64,000 nucleotides of DNA, taken from assembly GCF_026343945.1 (NCBI RefSeq), contig NZ_JAPKNJ010000005.1, positions 62,001-126,000 of the forward strand, given 5' to 3'. A program made the position numbers and the translations under genes. Origin of the DNA: Kaistia algarum (GTDB lineage: Bacteria > Pseudomonadota > Alphaproteobacteria > Rhizobiales > Kaistiaceae). Shown here piece after piece: positions 58,263-64,000 of this stretch (within the stretch, counting starts at the first letter, position 1; each line of letters begins with the position of its first letter). The notes under the pieces are model-generated. The model was given only the letters and a program-made list of their open reading frames with translations, was not told the DNA's origin and did not search any database.

Positions 58263-59690
58263 CTAATTGAACCCGAGCACGCGGCGCTGTTCGACCCAGT
58301 CGATCGGAAGGCGTGTATCAGCCATCAACTTGTTGGCGGTCAGGGTAACGGGCTGCCTGCCTTCCAGAATTGCGGTGATGGTATCTGGCGCAAGGAAGGC
58401 CAGCCGGACGAGTCGCGACACATAGGATTTGTTCAGTCCCTCTTCCCTGGCCACATCCGCAACGATGAGCTCAGGGTCACCACTCAGCCTGCCAAGAATC
58501 TGGTGCGCGCGGGCGATGAGGCGAACGAGACTGGTATCCGGCCGAGCTGCGGTTTCTTTGCCCGGGACGACGAGGCGCAGTTCAAAGCCAGATCGTTTGA
58601 AGGCTACCGGGACCGCCAGCGAGATGACCTCGCGCATGTCGCGGTCGGTGGAGTTCTTTGCTGGGTCTGGCTCGGCTGCATGTGGCGTACCGGCAATGTC
58701 CTCAGCGTCTACAGAATTGTCGCCACCGACCGGCTCGTCGGGTTCGTTACAATCGCTGTAGCGCAGGCGCTGCAGCAACCCGGCCCTGCCAATCCGCATC
58801 TCGACCCGATCGCGATGCACGTCGACCCGTCGCAAGACGGCGAGCAGGAAGCTGCGCTGAGCAACAACATCGGCTGCTGAGAGCGAAGAGGCCTTGCGCT
58901 GCGCCGATTCCAGCAATGCGCTCTGGTTGACCGCATCGATGCGATGGTTCGAATGGGTGGCGGAATCGATATCAGGTATCCCGATCGCAAGGACCTAGGC
59001 CGGCGAGGCAAGGAATTGGAGCAGCCGTTCGAGCACAAGCCGCTCGATGCCTGCGGCCGGCAGGCGGAGGCCACCCTGGGTCTTTGAGATCGCGCCGCCT
59101 GCGCCGCTCAGAGTTGGAGCGCCGTTGGAATCCTGATCCTTTTGTCGTCGGGTGCTGGCTGCCGCGGCGTGATCAAGGTCTTGGAGACATAGTAGCGATA
59201 GCGCACGCCCTTCTTGCTGGCATGGGTCGGCGTCATCCGGTTGCGGTCGGCGTCGAACAGGAGACCGGCCAACAGGGAGGGCTCGTCGGCATTCACACTA
59301 CGCTCGCGGTCCACCCGATTGATGGCGAGAGTTTGCTGAACGTCATTGAACAGCGCCTCATCGATGATCGCATCGTGCTGGCCGGGATGCGAGACGTCCT
59401 TGTGGACAATCTCGCCGCGATAGAGCCGGTTCGACAGCATGGCATAGAGCGCGCCACGGCCGAGCGGCTGCCCGCCTCGCGATGGTCCATTGTCGCGCTG
59501 GCGGAGCTTGCTCACGATGCCGCGCCGGTCGAGTTCCGCCTGCAGCAGGCGCACTGACTTCAGGGCTTGATAACGCTGGAAGATGAAGGTGACCGTTTGC
59601 GCCTCTTGAGCATTCACCACCAGCTTGCGATCCTGGACGTCGTAGCCGAGCAGTGGCAGGCCGCCCATCCACATGCCCTTGCCGACGTTG
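58263..59690 (-). pseudogene. Degenerate large serine recombinase
   Basis: Two pieces of a large serine recombinase lie in order on the minus strand. The first (59108-59690) has the recombinase domain with GKGMWMGGLPLLGYDVQDR, a linker, GRGALYAMLSNRLYRGEIVHK and the zinc-ribbon remnant LLAGLLFDADRNRMTPTHAS. Its frame ends at 59108. The C-terminal part continues in another frame (LRLPAAGIERLVLERLLQF) and is interrupted by TAG at 58995-58997 before a further 217-residue open frame ending RLPIDWVEQRRVLGFN. The N-terminal catalytic resolvase domain is missing. It probably integrated the lost element at tRNA-Ser. Confidence 0.8.
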
Positions 59691-59820
59691 TCAGTGTCGT
59701 AGATGCGCGAAGTGCTGTGACCGTGACGCAGATGCTGGCGACCCCATATGGAGAACGCCTTTCGCTTGACGTGCTCCCCGCCTTTGGGCCTCCCGGCTGG
59801 GAGTTTTAGGGGGTGAATGC

Positions 59821-59900
59821 TCAGGCCGACACGTTGGCTTCTGAGCGTTTCATCCGCTCCATCGGCGTTTTGTGGCCGATCGCACCGTGGGCCGGACCTG
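59821..59900 (-). pseudogene. IS3-family transposase C-terminal remnant
   Basis: About 25 codons ending at TGA 59821-59823 read GAIGHKTPMERMKRSEANVSA, the typical C-terminus of IS3-type OrfB integrases. Upstream sequence no longer matches. The stretch GGGAGTTTTAGGGGGTGA just beyond the stop resembles an insertion-sequence end. It separates the broken recombinase from the mucR-like gene. Confidence 0.6.
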
Positions 59901-60068
59901 ATTAGAGCCCATTGTCGAAGCCTCCGACTTGGCCTCCGGTTTTTCTCGCCGCTGGTGGCTTCGGCCACGGCGCCCAGAACGCTTGTAAGAGAACGCTGGA
60001 GCTGCACTTGCTTAGGTCGCCGGTATATTAGCCAACGGCAGACCGCTAGTCCCCCTCAAGAGGCATCG

Positions 60069-60519
60069 ATGACCGAGAACCGAGCTTTGACCGAGATCAC
60101 GTCCTCGATCGTGACTGCCTATGTTGCAAACAATACGGTCTCAGCGGGCGCACTCGGCGCGCTGGTCGGTCAGGTTCACGGCGCTCGCCCGTCTCGGGGC
60201 CGCGGCGGGAAGGCCGCAAGCGGAGAAGGCTAAGCCCGCCGTCAATCCGAGGAAGTCGGTGTTCCCGGACTACATCGTCTGCTTGGAGGATGGAAAGAAG
60301 TTCAAGTCGCTGAAGCGCCACCTACGCGTGAGCTTCGGACAGTCGCCGGAAGAATATCGCGAGAAGTGGGGCCTGCCGGCGGATTACCCGATGGTGGCGC
60401 CGAACTATGCAGCGGAGCGCTCCGCGTTGGCGCTGAGATTGGGCCTTGGCCGCAAGCCTGCGGCCGTGGCGCCGGCCGCCCCGGAGAAGCGGAAAAGTGC
60501 GGCGAAGCCGAGAGCATGA
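60069..60519 (+). pseudogene. mucR: MucR/Ros family transcriptional regulator, frameshifted
   Basis: The 5' part (frame of ATG 60069) reads [20 protein letters not shown] up to VGQVHG, and the rest continues in the +1 frame as [39 protein letters not shown] and [19 protein letters not shown]. Together they cover a full MucR with its zinc-finger-like CxxD...H region. The shift is near 60180 and equals loss of one GC dinucleotide from a GGCGCGCTC-like run. It may be a true pseudogene or an assembly error. Confidence 0.85.
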
Positions 60520-60604
60520 CACTCAAGGAAGCTGCCTTCCGGCCCATCGTCGGTGTTCAATCGCGAACTTTGTAACACCAAGTTTGCGAAGCAACTGGCA
60601 GTCC

Positions 60605-60775
60605 TTAGGACCTGCTTCGGGTTGCAAGACGCTCCGCTATCCACAGGACTGCAAAGGTCGGGACCGAAAGGATTAACGCTCCCAAAATGATGAAGCCTAT
60701 CGCGCCACCAACCGTGAATGGTGGTTCGTTTGCATAGACGTCACGAGCATGGATCAGCGCCCCGAAGACGGCCAT
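60605..60775 (-). CDS. Small single-helix membrane protein, hypothetical
   Basis: A 56-codon open frame encodes a small protein with one strong hydrophobic helix (GGAIGFIILGALILSVPTF) and a basic C-terminus (ERLATRSRS). No family is recognised. It is in the decayed region and may be real but small; a TTG at 60787 could extend it by four residues. Confidence 0.4.
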   Translation of the reverse strand: MAVFGALIHARDVYANEPPFTVGGAIGFIILGALILSVPTFAVLWIAERLATRSRS

Positions 60776-60924
60776 AAGGGCGGACAACCTCCACTTCGCG
60801 ACTCCTCCCGACTCTCGTCGCCCTGACTATCCTCGAAAATAGGCTCGCACTAAAATTAGGCCGATTACTACGGCGCAAAGAGCGAGAAAGACCTTCGGTG
60901 AAATGTCCACGCCGAGCGCCCCTG

Positions 60925-61160
60925 AGATTGCGCAATTCTACAACATGAGTAGCGCACAGCTCCTTCGCCGCCAGCACCCTTCCATGACCGGCGACCATCT
61001 CGTTGTCATCGCTGATCAGCACCGGGTTCGTGAACCCGAACCGCTGGATGCTGTCGGCGATCTACCGGACCTGGCGCCGCGAATGCGTTCGTGCATTGCC
61101 CGAATAGGGTCGCAGCGATGTGATCGGCATTACCTCGATCGAGGGGTAGGAAGCTCTCAT
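60925..61160 (-). pseudogene. ParB-like nuclease domain fragment with internal stop
   Basis: Reading from ATG 61160 gives SYPSIEVMPITSLRPYSGNA then a TAG at 61062-61064, then IADSIQRFGFTNPVLISDD and EMVAGHGRVLAAKEL. This is the N-terminal ParB/Srx domain found in plasmid and phage proteins and in DNA methyltransferases. The downstream part is lost. It is further evidence for an old integrated element next to tRNA-Ser. Confidence 0.75.
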
Positions 61161-61490
61161 TCTCGTCCTTCCTGGTGATATCGGGCGGCCGGATCGGCTG
61201 CCCCGCATGGGAACAGGATGAGAACCCGCTCAAAAAGCACAAGCGAAAACAATGACACGCCGCTTCGGCGCATCATCCGCTTCTGTAAGAGGTCCTAAGG
61301 GCTTTCTAAGGGGTGCTTAAGGGATTTTCTAAGACGTCTCGAACGGCGAGCGATCCCAAATCGATCGGAGTTCATCCGCTCCCGAGCGGCGGCGCGACGT
61401 AAAACGGCGAAGCCAGAGGTCGTGATTCGCGAATCACAGGGCGATGGTCCTTCAACAAACCCCGCGCGGTTCAGTGGCGGACGCCGGTGG
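61161..61490. other. Gene-poor boundary of the decayed region, with short CTAAGG repeats
   Basis: No convincing gene is present. Positions 61295-61334 carry four imperfect copies of CTAAGG spaced 10-13 bp. A GATTCGCGAATC palindrome lies at about 61424-61435. The right boundary of the old element is probably here because intact genes resume at 61491. Confidence 0.5.
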
Positions 61491-62036
61491 TTATTCGCGG
61501 TGCTCTGGTCCGTCGAAGAGGATGCGCCGCATTCTTTCCTCGCCGATGACCCGCATGACATTCTTGAACGCGAAGAAAGGCAGCAGCGATACGAAGAGGA
61601 TGACAACGACAATCGCGAGCCCGAGCGGGCCGCCACCACCAAAGGAGAAAGGACTTTCCGAGGCGGCGGTCCCCCGCACCAGGATAGTGATGCTTCGTTC
61701 GATGACGTGAAAGCCGAGGAAAAGAGCGCTACAGAAGGCCGCTTCGAACAGAATAGACAGGATGGCAGGTTTTCTTCGAAGCCACCGGGCGAAGTCGAGA
61801 TGCTCTGCGACAAGCATGATCTTCCCAAGCACGAGCGCGTTCAGGATCGCGAAGCCCTGGAGCGCGATCGAATCGCCATGTTCTCGCTGCGCGATGTCCT
61901 GGTTCAGCACGAAGAGGCCGAACAGCACCCAGAGATAAAGGAACAGCACCATGAACAGGCGGAATTCGCCGATCAGCCGCGTCGTGAGGGAGCGGGGCTT
62001 GCCGGCTTCAGTTATGCCTCGATCGTCCTTGTTCAT
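61491..62036 (-). CDS. Integral membrane protein of unknown function
   Basis: The 181-residue protein has four predicted helices (FRLFMVLFLYLWVLFGLFVL, IALQGFAILNALVLGKIML, ILSILFEAAFCSALFLGF and GLAIVVVILFVSLLPFFAF). A charged N-terminus and a basic loop ARWLRRKP are present. No family name is assigned. Its start overlaps the stop of the upstream carboxymuconolactone-decarboxylase-like gene by four bases, so it belongs to that operon. Confidence 0.75.
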   Translation of the reverse strand: MNKDDRGITEAGKPRSLTTRLIGEFRLFMVLFLYLWVLFGLFVLNQDIAQREHGDSIALQGFAILNALVLGKIMLVAEHLDFARWLRRKPAILSILFEAAFCSALFLGFHVIERSITILVRGTAASESPFSFGGGGPLGLAIVVVILFVSLLPFFAFKNVMRVIGEERMRRILFDGPEHRE

Positions 62037-62770
62037 CGGCGGCTCCGTTCGAGAAGGTCGATCTCCTCGGCAAGGATCGGCACTGCGAGATTGCAGGCCG
62101 AAACGCCGTAGCCGACGCTGATTTTCAGCACGTCCATGATCTCGGCCACGCTGGCACCGGCTGCCAGCGCGCCCTTGATGTGGCGCCGCGTTCCGGGGGC
62201 ATACATGTGGGTGAAGGAGGCGTCGAAGGCGATGCTGAGCAGCTCCGTCTCCTTGGGTGAGAATATGCAGGAGCCGTAGATGCCGGCGCCGGTTACCATG
62301 AACTCGTCCGTCCAGTGCGGATCGAGCTGGAAGAACGGTTCCCAGGCCGTATTCCACTGACCGATCGCCTTCATCCGGTCGCAGGCCGGCGTTTCCCCGG
62401 CAGGCCGGACCGAAGCCGCGATAGCTTCAGATCCCGCTTCCTCGAGCAGGATCGGGGCCGCCAGGCTACAGCTATGAATCGCCATGACCGATCCCATCTT
62501 GATGATAGTCAGGATCTCGTCGCGCGTCGCCCCGGCATGGAGCGCGGCGCGGATATGCTGGCGGGCTCCGGCACGGTCGAGATTGGTGCAGGCCGTGCAG
62601 AGCGCGACCGCGACCAGCTCGACGAAGCGCGGCGAGAGCACGCCCTCCGTCCAGGCATTGGTGCTCATGGCGCGGCAGAAGGCCGCCCATTCCGCGTCCC
62701 AATCCTCCAGGATGGCATAGGCCGTCGTCGACCAAGGCCCGTTCGAACCAATGGGGGTGGACTTCACCAT
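62033..62770 (-). CDS. Carboxymuconolactone decarboxylase family protein with two CMD domains
   Basis: The 245-residue product is a tandem duplication of the CMD fold: the first copy contains VALCTACTNLDRAGARQHI and HAGATRDEILTIIKMGSV, the second IAFDASFTHMYAPGTRRHI and AAGASVAEIMDVLKIS. The catalytic CxxC of AhpD is reduced to CTAC in the first copy and absent from the second. The ATG at 62770 has AAGGA upstream. It lies between a VOC-protein gene and a membrane-protein gene and may act in a small-acid degradation pathway. Confidence 0.83.
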   Translation of the reverse strand: MVKSTPIGSNGPWSTTAYAILEDWDAEWAAFCRAMSTNAWTEGVLSPRFVELVAVALCTACTNLDRAGARQHIRAALHAGATRDEILTIIKMGSVMAIHSCSLAAPILLEEAGSEAIAASVRPAGETPACDRMKAIGQWNTAWEPFFQLDPHWTDEFMVTGAGIYGSCIFSPKETELLSIAFDASFTHMYAPGTRRHIKGALAAGASVAEIMDVLKISVGYGVSACNLAVPILAEEIDLLERSRR

Positions 62771-62872
62771 GTTTGTCGTCCTTCGTGCCATCCAGCCGAG
62801 GTCATCCGCCGGCGTAGGAAGCGCTGTCTCAGGCTGGGCGGTTCCGGCCTTCGTTCCGTGGAGCCGAGCGCG

Positions 62873-63262
62873 TCAATCGGGTTCAGGCATCGGGAACGCC
62901 GTCGGGTCGGGCTGCCAGACGAGACAGGTGTTTCCGGCCGGATCCGCGATCACGGCGTGCCAGGCCGTCTTCGGTACGGCGGTCTTTCGCTTGAGGATCG
63001 ATCCGCCTTCGCGGACCGCCGCTTCGACCGTTTCGTCGACGGAATCGACCTCGACGAAGTTCATCCAGCCGCGCTGCCCGAAAGAAGGCCGGCGGGCGAT
63101 CCCGCCCGTCGTCGGCGCCGTAGCCTCGGCGTTGATACTGATCCGCCAATAATCCACGCCCTCGACGCGGTCGATCTGCCAGCCGAACAAGCTGCTATAG
63201 AACCCGGCCAGTTTTTCCGGCTCATCGCCGTAGATCTCGAAGTTGCTGAGACGTCCCGCCAT
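62873..63262 (-). CDS. VOC family (glyoxalase-like) protein
   Basis: The 129-residue protein has one vicinal-oxygen-chelate domain beginning FEIYGDEPEKLAGFYSSLFG and ending AVIADPAGNTCLVWQP. It would dimerise to form an active site. It is 58 bp downstream of a beta-keto acid cleavage enzyme gene on the same strand. The substrate is unknown. Confidence 0.85.
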   Translation of the reverse strand: MAGRLSNFEIYGDEPEKLAGFYSSLFGWQIDRVEGVDYWRISINAEATAPTTGGIARRPSFGQRGWMNFVEVDSVDETVEAAVREGGSILKRKTAVPKTAWHAVIADPAGNTCLVWQPDPTAFPMPEPD

Positions 63263-63320
63263 GATGGTCTCCGGAACTCTGGGGCGGGGCAGCGCCAGCC
63301 GGCGCCGCCCCGTGACATGA

Positions 63321-64000
63321 TCAGCTCTGGAACTTGGCCTTGGCCGTAGCGGCCGCTTCCATGGCAATCTTGGCGGCGCCGGGCGGCACCATGCAGTAGG
63401 CCATGGGGTGCGAGTCGCCACCATTCTTGGCGGTATTCTTCTTCCCGTCAGTGTCGAAGACCAGGAAGCCCTTGTCACCATCGCGACGGTTCGGCGGCAA
63501 GCCGAGATGATGCAGCGTCTCCTCGACGCTGTCGTACCAGACTCCGACCTTGAGGATTTCCCGCGCCTCGTCGGAATTGGCGACCTTGCGGCCGAACTCC
63601 TCTGCAATGCGCACGGCGCCCTCGATCTGCTGCACAGAGCTGCGGCGCTTCTTGTCAGGCCCCCAGATGTTGTCCTCGTTGCCGACGCGCACATGCTGGC
63701 CAAGCACGATAGCCATGGCGGAGAGAGAGATCAGACCGCGCATACTGGACCAGAAGGTCGAGACGGCTCCCTGCGGAACTTGGCGCAGGAAGTCCATCCA
63801 ATGATACGGGTTTCGGCCAAGCGTGCCGCCGCCATAGCCGGCGATGGCAAGGTTCATCGGTCCCATATAGACCCCGGCGCGGATCAGCCGCTCGATGATC
63901 TCGAGCTGATGGACATGTGCCGGCACAAAATAGGGTTGGATGCGATTGGCGCGGAGCCGCTTCAGGTGCTCGAGATAGAAGGCAGGGCCGGCGTCGACCC
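63321..64000 (-). CDS. Beta-keto acid cleavage enzyme (BKACE, 3-keto-5-aminohexanoate cleavage family), partial
   Basis: About 226 residues of a BKACE/DUF849 TIM-barrel enzyme are visible; the N-terminus lies beyond the window. The zinc-binding HVHQ motif (PAHVHQLEIIERL), MGPMNLAIAGYGGG and VRVGNEDNIW are typical. The family condenses beta-keto acids with acetyl-CoA to give acetoacetate and an acyl-CoA. The open frame continues upstream of the GTG at 63926, showing that the true start is outside. It leads the VOC-CMD-membrane protein gene set. Confidence 0.88.
   Translation of the reverse strand, partial: VDAGPAFYLEHLKRLRANRIQPYFVPAHVHQLEIIERLIRAGVYMGPMNLAIAGYGGGTLGRNPYHWMDFLRQVPQGAVSTFWSSMRGLISLSAMAIVLGQHVRVGNEDNIWGPDKKRRSSVQQIEGAVRIAEEFGRKVANSDEAREILKVGVWYDSVEETLHHLGLPPNRRDGDKGFLVFDTDGKKNTAKNGGDSHPMAYCMVPPGAAKIAMEAAATAKAKFQS

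Noticed and set aside
57769..61490. Duplicate of the tRNA-Ser 3' end as an attachment site
   Set aside because: I looked for a second copy of the T-arm and acceptor sequence in this region and did not see one, so no att pair is reported.
61422..62111. Plus-strand open frame of 229 codons
   Set aside because: It is antisense to a four-helix membrane protein coupled to the upstream CMD gene by a start/stop overlap.

Overview
This window is GC-rich DNA from an alphaproteobacterium, most likely in the order Hyphomicrobiales (Rhizobiales). Supporting signs are a Tad/Cpa pilus locus with a CtrA-type TTAA-N7-TTAAC site, a MucR-family gene remnant, paired bfr/bfd genes, FCD-type GntR and LysR regulators, and short intergenic palindromes of the TTGCCGGGCTTGACCCGGCAA kind that are common in this order. 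The genus cannot be fixed from the sequence alone.

Layout. Positions 1-6990 hold a Tad pilus locus. cpaD (cut by the window edge), cpaC, cpaB, cpaA and four tandem Flp pilin genes lie on the minus strand. A secretin-N-domain protein and two TadE-like pseudopilins lie on the plus strand, divergent from the pilins. Positions 7008-14721 hold a nucleoside hydrolase, a divergent LysR regulator and a polyamine-type ABC operon with an aldehyde dehydrogenase, in the gene order of E. coli ydcSTUV-patD. Next come bfr and bfd, then a CO/xanthine-dehydrogenase-like coxG-coxS-coxM set with no large subunit nearby, then two RNA methyltransferases with lspA. Positions 20218-22895 encode a URC-type uracil catabolic pair (urc1-like and urc4-like). 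A carbohydrate and envelope block follows (a fused SDR-DoxX protein, galM, a phosphomannomutase/phosphoglucomutase, an aspartic protease and a DUF1176 protein), then ispA-ahpD-ahpC divergent from oxyR-mtgA, and two small secreted proteins.

The most striking feature is a minus-strand operon of eleven genes at 34042-44223. It combines a BMP-type (nucleoside-like) ABC transporter, a ring-opening amidohydrolase of the cyanuric acid hydrolase/barbiturase family, two cysteine hydrolases (one closely resembling biuret hydrolase), AtzG, AtzE and AtzH homologues, and a terminal GntR regulator. Two TGCATACA octamers exactly 20 bp apart lie upstream of its first gene. Together these genes would import a nitrogen-rich ring compound and strip it to allophanate. 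With the URC pair, two nucleoside-hydrolase-family proteins and guanine deaminase, the window has an unusually strong nucleobase and N-heterocycle theme.

The right part (44533-57412) holds metabolic genes: a 2-oxoglutarate dioxygenase, a FAH-family enzyme, a CDP-diacylglycerol diphosphatase-like protein, an MsbA-like exporter, an alcohol dehydrogenase, guanine deaminase, a GH1 beta-glucosidase and an mhqO-mhqD-tautomerase cluster. tRNA-Ser(CGA) at 57679-57768 is followed by about 3.5 kb of decayed mobile DNA: a broken large serine recombinase, an IS3-like remnant, a frameshifted mucR and a ParB-like fragment with an internal stop. Intact chromosomal genes resume at 61491 with a membrane protein, a double carboxymuconolactone-decarboxylase protein, a VOC protein and a partial beta-keto acid cleavage enzyme that runs off the end.
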